Source: Rhizobium sp. NRK18 (GTDB lineage: Bacteria > Pseudomonadota > Alphaproteobacteria > Rhizobiales > Rhizobiaceae). Taken from it: a stretch of 64,000 nucleotides of DNA. Position 1 is the stretch's first letter; every line of letters begins with the position of its first letter. Position numbers and translations under genes: made by a program. Below, one piece after another: positions 17,783-26,377 of this stretch. The stretch covers positions 3,687,681 to 3,751,680 of the forward strand of contig NZ_JANFMV010000001.1 in the NCBI RefSeq assembly GCF_024385575.1. Direction: 5' to 3'. Below the pieces are notes generated by a model that was given only the letters and a program-made list of their open reading frames with translations, did not search any database and had not been told where the DNA came from.

Positions 17783-18337
17783 TCAGCGACCATTGGGCCT
17801 TCGCGCTTTGCAGACGTCGACGTAGCAATCGATCTCCGCAGGATCCCAGCGCGTTGAACCGCCAATCTTGATAGGTTGGGGAAAGTCAGGATCGTTGTCC
17901 TTCAGTCGCCACACGGCGGTGACGCTGGTGTTCAGGCGGACGGCGACGTCACCAACGCGCATAAGCGGCCGAACAATGACTGCTGTTGTTCGCCTTGTCC
18001 GATCATCTGGTGTTGAAGGCGCGCCCCCCACCGGCCCCGTTTCGGTATCAGCGCGCTGGACCTGGGTTTCAAGCGCCAAGGGTTCCGTTGTTGAAACCTC
18101 TTCTTGCCTGTCTGGGCTTGATTGCGAATTGCTGCGAGAGAATTGCAGGCTATCAATCGGCCGCGGCGATCTGCCGAACTCACGAGCCTGGCTTGCTTCC
18201 GCGTATTCATTGGCGAAGCTATCTTCACCGATATGGCTTGCCGCCTTGGAGCTTTTCTCGAACGAATCTCCATCGTGCTCGATCGCATTGTACGAACCAT
18301 CGTTGGCCATTCCGCTTCGCTGCTTTGTTCGGTCCAT
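17783..18337 (-). CDS. AlpA-like helix-turn-helix regulator
   Basis: Putative regulator or recombination directionality factor of the integration module. The C-terminal ~70 residues form an AlpA/MerR-type winged HTH: LMRVGDVAVRLNTSVTAVW, then DFPQPIKIGGSTRWDPAEID, the typical sequence in which the wing follows the recognition helix. The N-terminal ~110 residues are polar and low in complexity and probably disordered. The start is uncertain: GTG at 18370, ATG at 18337 (used) and ATG at 18310 are all possible, and none has a strong Shine-Dalgarno. It lies two bases upstream of the integrase ATG, so they are co-transcribed. Confidence 0.75.
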   Translation of the reverse strand: MDRTKQRSGMANDGSYNAIEHDGDSFEKSSKAASHIGEDSFANEYAEASQAREFGRSPRPIDSLQFSRSNSQSSPDRQEEVSTTEPLALETQVQRADTETGPVGGAPSTPDDRTRRTTAVIVRPLMRVGDVAVRLNTSVTAVWRLKDNDPDFPQPIKIGGSTRWDPAEIDCYVDVCKARRPNGR

Positions 18338-18428
18338 TGGAATCACTCTACGGGAACAAGGATTGGCCACCAGGCGAGGCCTTAGGTACGCCTCTCAGCC
18401 AGACAGACAGCGTCAATACCGCTTTCGA

Positions 18429-18617
18429 TCAGCGTGGATCGTTCGAGGCCGGTAAAGCCGCAATGAACCGCTCCAGATCCTCGCGCAGGATCAGTGTCCT
18501 CTTGCCTAGCTTGCGAACAGGCAGGCGGCCCTCCTTGATGATGCAATAGAGTGTGGAACGACCAATCCCGAGAAGGCGGGCGGTCTGGGCAATGGACAGT
18601 GCTGAGGTTTCCTGCAT
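18429..18617 (-). CDS. Excisionase-family DNA-binding protein
   Basis: A small 62-aa HTH protein. SIAQTARLLGIGRSTLYCII is the helix-turn-helix, and LPVRKLGKRTLILREDLERF is the following wing, as in the excisionase (DNA-binding domain of Xis/MerR) family. The ATG at 18617 is preferred because GGAG lies eight bases upstream; an alternative start at 18668 lacks this. It is the first gene of the probable xis-alpA-int module on this strand. It probably bends att DNA or regulates the integrase. Confidence 0.8.
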   Translation of the reverse strand: MQETSALSIAQTARLLGIGRSTLYCIIKEGRLPVRKLGKRTLILREDLERFIAALPASNDPR

Positions 18618-18689
18618 GGCTTTATCTCCGTCTGGACCCGAGCAATCCCGGGTGGATGCGGAGAACATGCCGTGCAGAATGGCCGAATC

Positions 18690-19442
18690 CTAATTCCGCA
18701 ATTCCGCGGATATCAGTTCTTCGCGAAATTTTTCGATCCGGATTTTACGATCGGGATTTCGCACGCCTTTTGGTCCTCGTTTCGGATTTGGATAGATCTC
18801 GCGGTGGAGCTGCCGAACAAGGTCTCTCTGCGCAGCAGGCAAGACGCTTCGGACCAAGTATTCCATTTCGCTCTGCGAGATAGGAGCCAAGTTCACGGGT
18901 GTCTCGGCGACAATCATCTCGACCAAGCGTCTTACCTTTGCACGCGCTACTGCAGACGATATTGGGAGCGTCTCGATGTCCAGTTCATGCTCAGACCAGT
19001 TCTCAAGAATGAACGAACTCCGGATTTGAATCCTGCGATATCCACCAACCTGGACCCCAAGGATTGCTCCTTCCCATGGGTCATCATCATCCGTTCCGAT
19101 CAACCTGTAGGGTTGGCCGGAGTCATTGAAATCCGACGTTGCGGTTTGGCGCCAAATCCCGCTTGGTACTGGGACCAATCTTCTCCGATCTTCCTCGGGC
19201 TCTCCCCGTACGATCGCTTCAGCGATTTCAGACGGCAGATCCGCAAGCGTCGCAACTAGCGCTTCATCAGCCTCCTCTTCGCGACCACGATACAATTCTC
19301 GAGGAATTGGTTGCCCGCGGAGCGCTATCCATTCCAGCGCAGCCCCAAGGCCGATCCAAGTTTTGTCCAGATCTTCCCGCGTAACCGATGGGTTCACATC
19401 AGCATCGTTTGCGCGCGAGTCCGCTTCAAAATTGTCATCCAT
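18690..19442 (-). CDS. Hypothetical mobile-element protein
   Basis: A 250-aa acidic protein with no motif I recognise. The start is the ATG at 19442, with GGAG nine bases upstream; a TTG at 19457 is the alternative. The C-terminal part is basic (NPKRGPKGVRNPDRKIRIEK), the middle contains a short beta-rich stretch ending in GYRRIQIRSSFI. It lies directly upstream of the excisionase gene on the same strand and is the last gene before the island's right boundary, so it belongs to the mobile element. No function can be given. Confidence 0.6.
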   Translation of the reverse strand: MDDNFEADSRANDADVNPSVTREDLDKTWIGLGAALEWIALRGQPIPRELYRGREEEADEALVATLADLPSEIAEAIVRGEPEEDRRRLVPVPSGIWRQTATSDFNDSGQPYRLIGTDDDDPWEGAILGVQVGGYRRIQIRSSFILENWSEHELDIETLPISSAVARAKVRRLVEMIVAETPVNLAPISQSEMEYLVRSVLPAAQRDLVRQLHREIYPNPKRGPKGVRNPDRKIRIEKFREELISAELRN

Positions 19443-19623
19443 GGGAATCGGCTCCAAAATAATGACGTCATGATTGGACGTTGTCGGACCTCTATGCCAA
19501 CGTTCGGTGAGCTAGGGACAGTTCGACAACATCGCCTTTTCCACAAGATTTCTTGAGGTTTGCGCCGGCGTGCCCACTACGACTATGCGATTGATGGCAT
19601 TTTTGATGGTATCTCGCTTTTAG

Positions 19624-19648
19624 TGAGATATATTATTTTATTATCTCA
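19624..19648. repeat. AT-rich inverted repeat near island boundary
   Basis: TGAGATA (19624-19630) and TATCTCA (19642-19648) form a perfect 7-bp inverted repeat around an 11-base AT-only spacer. It is 23 bases from the tRNA-like att core, a suitable place for an integrase arm or excisionase site. That role is inferred. Confidence 0.4.
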
Positions 19649-19670
19649 ATATGATAGATGTTTAATTTGG

Positions 19671-19687
19671 GTCCTCTTCTGGCACCA
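19671..19687 (+). other. Candidate attachment core (attR): 17-bp tRNA 3' end
   Basis: GTCCTCTTCTGGCACCA reads as the end of a tRNA gene: T-stem 3' strand TCCTC, acceptor 3' strand TTCTGGC, discriminator A and CCA. The sequence before it does not continue as a T-loop, so this is only a partial copy. Islands whose integrases target tRNA genes leave such a copy at the far end, while the intact tRNA stays next to the integrase. The first integrase begins at the left window edge, consistent with an intact tRNA just outside it. The tRNA identity (threonine-like acceptor) is a guess. Confidence 0.5.
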
Positions 19688-19695
19688 ATTTCATG

Positions 19696-19713
19696 TTCCG
19701 GACTTGTCCGGAA
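19696..19713. repeat. Small perfect hairpin
   Basis: TTCCGGA (19696-19702) and TCCGGAA (19707-19713) form a 7-bp stem with a CTTG loop, eight bases after the att core and ahead of the terminator. Role unknown. It may be part of the original downstream region of the tRNA gene. Confidence 0.45.
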
Positions 19714-19718
19714 AACAC

Positions 19719-19746
19719 AAAAAGCCCCGCCTCGGCGGGGTTTTTT
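19719..19746. terminator. Bidirectional rho-independent terminator
   Basis: CCCCGC (19725-19730) pairs with GCGGGG (19735-19740). Five A residues precede the stem and TTTTTT (19741-19746) follows it, so it can terminate on both strands. It would end the minus-strand cyd operon and insulate it from the island. Confidence 0.85.
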
Positions 19747-19844
19747 GTTGCCTTCTTTCGGCTGGCGGAAATCCGTCTGTCAAACGGCGATGCCCCCGGC
19801 CGCATTCTTAGCGTCGGGGGCAGCTTGAGCGTGTCGTGGGCAGA

Positions 19845-19973
19845 TCAGCCGCGCTCTTTCTCGTCACCGGATTCGATGAAGCGGCGGTCGTCCTGAAGCT
19901 CCAGCCAGATGGCGTTGAGGACCGCGAAGAGGGCGGCCAGCGGCAGGCCGAGGATCCATGCGAAATACCACAT
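19845..19973 (-). CDS. cydX: Cytochrome bd oxidase small subunit CydX
   Basis: Tiny third subunit of the bd-type quinol oxidase, which stabilises the haem site of CydA in the inner membrane. The frame encodes 42 residues beginning MWYFAWILGLPLAALFAVLN, one transmembrane helix followed by a charged tail ending in GDEKERG. The MWYFAWILG start is the hallmark of the CydX/YbgT family. It lies 15 bases downstream of cydB on the same strand and ahead of the shared terminator. It is short enough to be missed by routine gene calling. Confidence 0.92.
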   Translation of the reverse strand: MWYFAWILGLPLAALFAVLNAIWLELQDDRRFIESGDEKERG

Positions 19974-19988
19974 ATCAGATATCCTTTC

Positions 19989-21140
19989 TCAATAGACGAC
20001 GTCGCTGGCTTCGGTGACGCTCTTCTCGGTCACCTTGCCCCACAGGACCTTGTAGACCCATGCTGTGTAGGCAAGGATGATCGGCACGAAGATCACGGCG
20101 GCGACCAGCATGACGAACAGGGTCTGGTGCGACGAGGAGGCGTCCCAGACGGTGAGCGACGAATTGGGCGCGATCGACGAGGGCAGGATGAAGGGGAACA
20201 TGGTCAGCCCCACCGACGAGATGACGCCGATGATCGCAAGCTTCGAAAACAGCAGCGTCGAGACCTCGCGGCCGGCCCGCAGGCCGAGGAAGGCCAGGAA
20301 GGCACCGGCAAAGCCGAGGATCGGCGAGACGATGATCCATGGGCGGGCCGAATAGGCCGCCATCCACGAGCCCTGACGGACGACCTCGCTCAGGAGCGGG
20401 TTGGACGGACCGTTGGCGACAGGCGGAACTGAGAAGGCATAGGCCTGGATGCCTGCCGCCAGCCAGATGCCGGCCAAGGCATAGGCCGCCATCATAACAA
20501 GGGCGGCGATCGAGCCGTAGCGGCGTGCCCGGGCTTGCACCGTGCCCTCCGTCTTCAGGTTCAGCCATGCCGCGCCGTGCATGACGATCATCGACAGCGA
20601 GACCACGCCGGCCAGAAGGGCGAAGGGGTTCAGGAGGCCGAAGAAGGTTCCGTCGTAGAAGATCATCAGATCGTCGTTGAAGCGGAACGGCACGCCCTGC
20701 AGCACATTGCCCATGGCGACGCCGAAGATCAGCGCCGGCACCGCACCGCCGATGAAGAGCGCCCAGTCCCAGCCGTTGCGCCAGGTGGCGCTGTCGCGCT
20801 TGGAGCGGTACTTGAAGCCGACCGGCCGCAGGATCAGGGCGGCTAGGATGGCGAACATGGCCAGGTAAAAGCCGGAGAAGCTGACCGCATAGAGCGGCGG
20901 CCAGGCAGCGAAGATGGCGCCGCCGCCGAGAATAAACCAGACCTGGTTGCCTTCCCAGACGGGGCCGATGGTGTTGATGGCGACGCGCCGTTCCGTGTCG
21001 GTCTTCCCGACGAAAGGAATGAGCGCGCCGACGCCCATGTCGAAACCGTCGGTCAGGGCGAAGCCTGTCAGCAGGACGCCGAGCAGCAGCCACCAGATGA
21101 CGCGCAGGACATCGAATCCAATCAGTTCGAAGAGAATCAT
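19989..21140 (-). CDS. cydB: Cytochrome bd quinol oxidase subunit II
   Basis: Membrane subunit of the high-affinity bd oxidase, which reduces oxygen to water with quinol electrons without pumping protons. The protein is 383 aa from the ATG at 21140; an upstream in-frame start at 21209 would overlap cydA and lacks family support. The N-terminus ELIGFDVLRVIWWLLLGVLL and the following GFALTDGFDMGVGAL are typical of CydB. Several transmembrane helices are spread along the protein. It starts five bases after the cydA stop and precedes cydX, giving the standard cydABX order. Confidence 0.96.
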   Translation of the reverse strand: MILFELIGFDVLRVIWWLLLGVLLTGFALTDGFDMGVGALIPFVGKTDTERRVAINTIGPVWEGNQVWFILGGGAIFAAWPPLYAVSFSGFYLAMFAILAALILRPVGFKYRSKRDSATWRNGWDWALFIGGAVPALIFGVAMGNVLQGVPFRFNDDLMIFYDGTFFGLLNPFALLAGVVSLSMIVMHGAAWLNLKTEGTVQARARRYGSIAALVMMAAYALAGIWLAAGIQAYAFSVPPVANGPSNPLLSEVVRQGSWMAAYSARPWIIVSPILGFAGAFLAFLGLRAGREVSTLLFSKLAIIGVISSVGLTMFPFILPSSIAPNSSLTVWDASSSHQTLFVMLVAAVIFVPIILAYTAWVYKVLWGKVTEKSVTEASDVVY

Positions 21141-21145
21141 GATCG

Positions 21146-22747
21146 TTACTCCGCGGGTTGCAGTTCGTGGTTGCCTGCGCTCAGGCGATTGCGGTGTTTG
21201 TTCATCCACTGGTCGGTTTCCGACACGTCGATGTACGGACCCTTGCGGATGTATTTGAGCATCAGCCCCATCTCGATGACGAACAGCACCGAGTAGAAGG
21301 CGGCGAAACCCACCAGCGTGATCAGGAGATCGGTGACGCTGAGCTGCGAGGCCGACAGCGCCGTCGGCAACACGCCGTCAACCGTCCAGGGCTGGCGGCC
21401 GAACTCGGCCACGAACCAGCCGAGCTCGGCGGCAATCCACGGCGTCGGAATGATCGCGACGGCAAACCAGAGCGCCGGGCGCGAGAAGCGCATACGCTTG
21501 AACGACGCCTGGTAGAAGAACCAGCCGAGGATGGCGATGAAGGAGAAGCCGAGTGCGACCATGATGCGGAACGCCCAGAACAGCGGCCAGACGGTCGGAA
21601 TGGTGTCGTTGGCCGCCTTGACGATCTGCTCCTCGCTCGCCTGGCGCGGGTCGTCGACATAGCGCTTCAGGAGCAGAGCGAAGCCGAGATCGCGGGAGTG
21701 ATCCTCGAAGGTCTTGCGGACCTCGTCGCTGACATTGCCCTTGTTGCCACGAATGGTCAGCAGCGCATCATAGGCGACGATGCCGGAGCGGATGCGCTCT
21801 TCGGCGACCTTTTCCAGCTTGTCGATGCCGGGGATTTCCTCGGTCAGCGACCGGGTGCCGATCAGGCCCATGGCATAGGGAATGTGGATGGCGTAGTGCG
21901 TTTCACGGGCCTCCTGATCGGGGAAGCCGAACAGGGTGAAGGAGGCCGGCGCGGGCTGGGTTTCCCACATGCCCTCAATGGCGGCGAGCTTCATCTTCTG
22001 GTCATGGGTGACCGAATAGCCGGATTCGTCCCCCAGCAGGACGACCGAAAACGCCGAGGCGAGGCCGAAGCTGGCCGCGACCGCGATCGAGCGGCGGGCA
22101 AGCTCGATATGCCGGCCCTTCAGCATGTACCAGGCCGAAACGCCGAGCACGAAGACCGATGCCGTCACGTAGCCGGCGGACACCGTATGCACGAACTTCG
22201 CCTGGGCGACGGGGTTGAAGACGACGTCGAAGAACGAAGTCATTTCCATGCGCATTGTCATCGGGTTGAAAGCCGCGCCGACCGGGTTCTGCATCCAGCC
22301 ATTGGCGATCAGGATCCAGAGCGCGGAGAAGTTGGAGCCGATCGCCACCAGCCACGCGACGATCATGTGCGCGCGCTTGGACAGGCGATCCCAGCCGAAG
22401 AAGAAGAGGCCGACGAATGTCGCCTCGAGGAAGAAGGCCATCAGGCCCTCGACGGCCAGCGGTGCGCCGAAGATGTCGCCGACATAATGGCTGTAATAGC
22501 TCCAGTTCATGCCGAACTGGAATTCCATGGTGATGCCGGTGGCAACGCCGAGCACGAAATTGATGCCGAACAGCGTTCCCCAGAATTTGGTCATCTGGCG
22601 CCAGACCGGCCGGTCGGTCATCACATAGACCGTTTCCATGATGGCGACGATGATGGACAGTCCGAGTGTCAAAGGGACAAAGAGAAAATGATAAAGTGCC
22701 GTCATTGCAAATTGCAGTCGTGACAGCTCGACTATGTCGATAGCCAT
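21146..22747 (-). CDS. cydA: Cytochrome bd quinol oxidase subunit I
   Basis: Haem-bearing subunit that oxidises quinol and reduces oxygen. The protein is 533 aa, close to the long-Q-loop type of E. coli. It starts MAIDIVELSRLQFAMTALYH, where His20 corresponds to the haem b595 ligand. GITMEFQFGMNWSYYSHYVG and the later segment WPLFWAFRIMVALGF are conserved. Upstream are an FNR/FixK-type box (22824-22837) and a GATGCAT element (22839-22861), suggesting induction at low oxygen and control by the Rrf2 regulator encoded nearby. It is followed by cydB and cydX, while cydDC lies just upstream on the same strand. Confidence 0.97.
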   Translation of the reverse strand: MAIDIVELSRLQFAMTALYHFLFVPLTLGLSIIVAIMETVYVMTDRPVWRQMTKFWGTLFGINFVLGVATGITMEFQFGMNWSYYSHYVGDIFGAPLAVEGLMAFFLEATFVGLFFFGWDRLSKRAHMIVAWLVAIGSNFSALWILIANGWMQNPVGAAFNPMTMRMEMTSFFDVVFNPVAQAKFVHTVSAGYVTASVFVLGVSAWYMLKGRHIELARRSIAVAASFGLASAFSVVLLGDESGYSVTHDQKMKLAAIEGMWETQPAPASFTLFGFPDQEARETHYAIHIPYAMGLIGTRSLTEEIPGIDKLEKVAEERIRSGIVAYDALLTIRGNKGNVSDEVRKTFEDHSRDLGFALLLKRYVDDPRQASEEQIVKAANDTIPTVWPLFWAFRIMVALGFSFIAILGWFFYQASFKRMRFSRPALWFAVAIIPTPWIAAELGWFVAEFGRQPWTVDGVLPTALSASQLSVTDLLITLVGFAAFYSVLFVIEMGLMLKYIRKGPYIDVSETDQWMNKHRNRLSAGNHELQPAE

Positions 22748-22823
22748 GGCGTCCTCGCTTTCAAATCAGAGCAGGCGTTCTTCCACACCCAATCTGCTTT
22801 AGACCCCTCGGCTTGTCCCGTAC

Positions 22824-22837
22824 TTGATTCACGTCAA
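22824..22837. promoter_or_regulatory. FNR/FixK-type box upstream of cydABX
   Basis: TTGAT-TCAC-GTCAA matches the alphaproteobacterial FnrN/FixK consensus TTGAT-N4-RTCAA. Its centre is about 83 bases from the cydA ATG, compatible with activation at low oxygen. The whole 150-base cydC-cydA gap holds this and the adjacent Rrf2-like site. Confidence 0.75.
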
Positions 22838-22838
22838 T

Positions 22839-22861
22839 AAGATGCATTTCTCGCGCACCTT
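22839..22861. promoter_or_regulatory. Candidate NsrR/Rrf2-type site next to the cydA FNR box
   Basis: Half-site AAGATGCAT (22839-22847), five-base spacer, then GCGCACCTT (22853-22861), which matches 6 of 9 positions of the inverted half-site. The 9-5-9 spacing is that of NsrR operators. It abuts the FNR box with one base between. Confidence 0.5.
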
Positions 22862-22897
22862 ATTGTCGCACCCGGCTTTCGCTGGCGGCAGAGCTTT

Positions 22898-24556
22898 TCA
22901 GGAGAGTAATATCGAGCGGTGCGCCCAGTCCCTTTCGGCGGCCCGATGGGCGGCGACGACGATCGCGGCCTCGGGAAAGGCGGCCTTCAGCCGCTCCAGG
23001 ACGGCTTGCGCCGTGGGACCGTCGAGACCTTCGGTCGGCTCGTCGAGAAGCAGGAGACCGGGCCGCCGGATCACCATGCGGGCCAGCGCCAGACGACGCT
23101 TCTCACCACCCGACAGACCGCTGCCGCCTTCGCCGAGGCGGAAGTCCAGGCCACCCTTTTCCGCAATCACCGTATCGAGTGCGGCGACATGCAGCGCGGC
23201 CATCATGTCCTCGTCAGAGGCATCGGGACGAGCGAGGCGGAGGTTATCGCCGATGCTGCCGCCGACCAATGCGGCACGTTGTGGCAGGTAGCCGACACGC
23301 TGCGACAGATCGTCCTCGGAAAAGTCGAGGATCGGCTTGCCGGCCAGCAGGATATGGCCCTTGTCGGCGGACAGCAGACCGCGCGCCAGATTGAGGAGCG
23401 TCGTCTTGCCGGAACCACTGGGGCCGGTGAGCGCCAGGATGTCGCCCGCCTTGACCTCGAAGGAAAGGGCTTCAAACAGCGGCCGCCCGGCCTGCGAGAC
23501 GGAGACGTCCTGGAAGCTCAGAACGGGAGAAGCAGGTGAAAGAGCCGCGTGCGCCGATTTGCTATCGGCGGCGGAGGTTAGCGCTGCCGCAGCGAATTCG
23601 GCCTCGATCCGGCGCGCCGCATCCGTCATCCGGCCCAGCTCGCCGATGCCGCGGGCGAGCGGTGCGGCGATCTCGGCAAGCGCGAGGGCCGCGAAGAAGC
23701 CGAGAGCGGCATGGGCGGCATCCAGCGTGCCGTTCAAGGCCGCAACAGCGCCGAGAAGAAGCGAACCGCCGGCGGCAATTGTCGCAAAGCCGGTAATGAG
23801 GAAGGCCGAGCGATGTTCGGCGCGGTCGACCGCGTCGCCGGCCGCCTGCAGTCTGTCCTGCGCGTCCATGACCGACAGGCGCCAATCGTCGAGCCGTCCG
23901 GCGACCGCCAACTCCGGCTGGGCCCGCATCATGTCGATGACGCGCATGCGCAGCGCCTGCATCGCCCTCTGACCAAGGCGTGACGGCCTGCGGGCCTTCC
24001 TCACCATCGTGACCGCTGCGACGGCAATGCCGACGATGAAGCCGCCGATCTGCCAGCCGGCGATCAGCGGCGTCGTCAGCCATGCCAGCAGGAGATAGGC
24101 GACGACAAAGGTGACGGCGGCCGCGGTGAAGGGAATGACCAGCCGCAGGGCAAGACCGTCCAAGGCGTCGATATCGATCGTCAGGCGGTTCAGCCGTTCC
24201 GAGCCCCGCAGCCTGGAGAGAGCGAGCGCCGGGCGGCGCAGCATGGCGGCCAGCACCTGTACCCGTAGACGGGCGAGGCCGCGCAGGGTCGCATCGTGGG
24301 TGGTCAGTCGCTCGCCATAGCGGGCGGCGGCCCGGCCGAAGGCCAGCATGCGCACGCCGGCGCTCGGACGGAAGACATCGAAGACGAGGCCCGCCCCTGC
24401 CCCGCCGGCAATCCCGGCGGCGGTGATGAACCAGCCGGAGAGCCCGAGGAGCGCCATGCTGGCGGCCGTCACCGTCACCGACAGCAGGACGCCAAGCAGA
24501 AGCGAGCCGACGTGACCGCGCCAGACGCGCCGGAAGACGTTGAAAAGCGCTCTCAT
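22898..24556 (-). CDS. cydC: Heterodimeric ABC exporter subunit CydC
   Basis: One half of the CydDC ABC exporter, needed for assembly of cytochrome bd; reported to move thiols or haem across the inner membrane. The protein is 552 aa. An N-terminal six-helix transmembrane domain is followed by a nucleotide-binding domain with Walker A GPSGSGKTTLLNLARG near residue 380, signature LSGGEKRRLALAR and Walker B LLLLDEPTEGLD near 510. Its ATG overlaps the cydD stop by ATGA. The gap to cydA (150 bases) carries regulatory sites, so cydABX has its own promoter as well. Confidence 0.95.
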   Translation of the reverse strand: MRALFNVFRRVWRGHVGSLLLGVLLSVTVTAASMALLGLSGWFITAAGIAGGAGAGLVFDVFRPSAGVRMLAFGRAAARYGERLTTHDATLRGLARLRVQVLAAMLRRPALALSRLRGSERLNRLTIDIDALDGLALRLVIPFTAAAVTFVVAYLLLAWLTTPLIAGWQIGGFIVGIAVAAVTMVRKARRPSRLGQRAMQALRMRVIDMMRAQPELAVAGRLDDWRLSVMDAQDRLQAAGDAVDRAEHRSAFLITGFATIAAGGSLLLGAVAALNGTLDAAHAALGFFAALALAEIAAPLARGIGELGRMTDAARRIEAEFAAAALTSAADSKSAHAALSPASPVLSFQDVSVSQAGRPLFEALSFEVKAGDILALTGPSGSGKTTLLNLARGLLSADKGHILLAGKPILDFSEDDLSQRVGYLPQRAALVGGSIGDNLRLARPDASDEDMMAALHVAALDTVIAEKGGLDFRLGEGGSGLSGGEKRRLALARMVIRRPGLLLLDEPTEGLDGPTAQAVLERLKAAFPEAAIVVAAHRAAERDWAHRSILLS

Positions 24557-26244
24557 GAGCGTGCCTCCAGCCGGATTTCGCGATCCATGCGGGCAATCAG
24601 CGCCGGGTCGTGGGTGGCGACGATCAGGGTTGCCCCCAACTCGGCGGCGGCGAGCAGGGCATCTGTGATGCGGGCTGCGGTCAGCGCATCGAGATCCGCC
24701 GTCGGCTCGTCGGCGATAATGACGTCGGCATTGGCATAGATCGCGCGGGCGATCATCAGCCGCCGGGCCTCGCCGCCGGACACACCGGCACCGTTCTCGC
24801 CAAGCCGGGTGTCGGCGCCGCGCGGCAGGCCGGCGACCACATCCGACGCCTGCGCCTTGTCCAGAGCGGCCGAAAGGCGGCCGGGATCCGCATGCGTTTC
24901 GGCAAGCGCCAGATTGGCTCGGACGCTGGCATTCAGGAGATGGGGATGCTGGCCGACATAGCCGATGCGGGCGCGCCAGGCATCGGCGGTATCGTCATCG
25001 AGCGGCCGGCCGGCAATCGTCAATGCGCCGTGATCCGGTTTTGCCAGTCCGGCGAGAAGATAGAGCAGCGTGCTCTTGCCGGCGCCGCTGCCGCCGGTCA
25101 GCGCGACCTTGTCGCCGGGTTCGACAACGAAATCCGGAAAGCGAATGTGCCGGCCGGCGCTCATCGACAGACCCATACCCTCCGCACGGATGGCAGGCGC
25201 ACCGCCAAGCGGCGGCTGCTTTTCACCAGTGCCGAGAATGGTGTGAGCCGTCCCCCGCTCCAGCGCCGCCACTTCGCCCGCCACCGCCAGAGCGGCCGCG
25301 CGGTCGTGCCAGGCCGCCGCCAGCTCGCGCATGGGCAGGAAGAAATCCGGCACCAGCAGCAGGATGAAGATGCCGCCGGTGACCGAGAGCGGGGTGCCGT
25401 AGGTGCCGAAGGAAAACGTGCCGAGCAGGCTGAAGCCGACATAAACGGCGGCAAGCGCAATGCCGAGGGCGGCGAAGAGTTCGAGAACGGTGGAGGAGAG
25501 AAACGCGACCCTGAGTACTGCCATCGTGCGGGCCCTCAGGCTGTCAGCCGCCGCCTCGAAGCGCGCGAGCGTCGCGGCTTCAGCATTCAACAGCCGGATA
25601 TCGAAGGCGGCGGTCAACCATTCCAGCAGCAGGCCATTGAGCGTGCCGGTCTCGGCGAGATGCTTCTCGCTCGCGTCCCGCGCCGCAAAGCCGATCAGCG
25701 CCATGAACAGCGGGATCAGCGGCCCCGACATCAAGAGGATCAGCGCGGCCGCCCAGGACCAGAAGAGCGCGGCCGCGAGAATGACGAGCGGGACGACGGC
25801 CACCTTGATGGCGGCGACGCGGTAGCGCGCCATCCACAGGATGAGAAGTTCGAGCTTGTTGCCGACCAGCGTCGCCAGTGCCGCGGAGGATTGGCGGTTG
25901 GAGGCGAGCGGCGAGACAAGGCTCTCCCGCTCGACGATCCGCCGCCGCTCATCCGCCACAACCATCTGGGCGGCGCGAAATGCCCGGCGCGCCGCATGGG
26001 CTTGGCCGCCATGCCGCAACAGGCCGAAACCGACAAACAAACCGGCAGCGAAGACCGCCTTCTCAACCGTCGCCGTGCCGGCCACCAGCGCCCCTATCAG
26101 ATCGGCCGCAACATAGGCCTGGACGATCCAGAGAAGCGAGGCGGCGCTGGCAAGGGCTGCCGCGGCGAGGATTGGCCTGCGGCTTTTCTTTTCCAGCGCA
26201 TCGAGGGCGCGTCTGGCCGGATCATCGGAGGAATGGCGGGGCAT
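24553..26244 (-). CDS. cydD: Heterodimeric ABC exporter subunit CydD
   Basis: Partner of CydC in the exporter required for bd oxidase assembly and periplasmic redox balance. The protein is 563 aa. A transmembrane domain is followed by a nucleotide-binding domain with Walker A GGSGAGKSTLLYLLAG, signature VSGGEARRLMIARAI and Walker B VIIADEPTADLD. It is the first gene of the cydDC-cydABX block. A 23-bp NsrR-like palindrome lies only 18 bases upstream of its ATG and an FNR-type box lies 64 bases upstream. Divergent from it is the Rrf2 regulator gene. Confidence 0.95.
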   Translation of the reverse strand: MPRHSSDDPARRALDALEKKSRRPILAAAALASAASLLWIVQAYVAADLIGALVAGTATVEKAVFAAGLFVGFGLLRHGGQAHAARRAFRAAQMVVADERRRIVERESLVSPLASNRQSSAALATLVGNKLELLILWMARYRVAAIKVAVVPLVILAAALFWSWAAALILLMSGPLIPLFMALIGFAARDASEKHLAETGTLNGLLLEWLTAAFDIRLLNAEAATLARFEAAADSLRARTMAVLRVAFLSSTVLELFAALGIALAAVYVGFSLLGTFSFGTYGTPLSVTGGIFILLLVPDFFLPMRELAAAWHDRAAALAVAGEVAALERGTAHTILGTGEKQPPLGGAPAIRAEGMGLSMSAGRHIRFPDFVVEPGDKVALTGGSGAGKSTLLYLLAGLAKPDHGALTIAGRPLDDDTADAWRARIGYVGQHPHLLNASVRANLALAETHADPGRLSAALDKAQASDVVAGLPRGADTRLGENGAGVSGGEARRLMIARAIYANADVIIADEPTADLDALTAARITDALLAAAELGATLIVATHDPALIARMDREIRLEARS

Positions 26245-26261
26245 GGAGACAAAACAATCTA

Positions 26262-26284
26262 AAAATATATCCTGGATGCATCTT
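26262..26284. promoter_or_regulatory. NsrR/Rrf2-like operator upstream of cydD
   Basis: On the minus strand AAGATGCAT, spacer CCAGG, then ATATATTTT. The second half matches 6 of 9 positions of the inverted half-site. The 9-5-9 geometry is that of NsrR operators. It lies between the FNR box and the cydD start, so binding there would block transcription. Confidence 0.6.
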
Positions 26285-26307
26285 TTACGCTCACGCTACG
26301 GGCAGCC

Positions 26308-26321
26308 ATGATCTCGATCAA
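26308..26321. promoter_or_regulatory. FNR/FixK-type box in the cydD-rrf2 divergent promoter
   Basis: ATGAT-CTCG-ATCAA on the plus strand (TTGAT-CGAG-ATCAT on the minus strand) matches 9 of 10 consensus positions. It is 70 bases from the cydD ATG and 63 from the regulator ATG (centre to start), so it could serve either gene. Confidence 0.65.
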
Positions 26322-26377
26322 ATCCCAAATTGCCGCGGCCCTGTAAAACATGGGCCTAGTGGTGGGGAAAATCTGAC

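Noticed and set aside
19675..19687. Complete tRNA gene
   Set aside because: The 3' end resembles a tRNA, but no T-loop, anticodon arm or D-arm precedes it.
21158..22723. 521-codon frame opposite cydA
   Set aside because: Product is rich in His, Asp, Glu and Arg with no hydrophobic core, typical of an antisense shadow of a membrane-protein gene.
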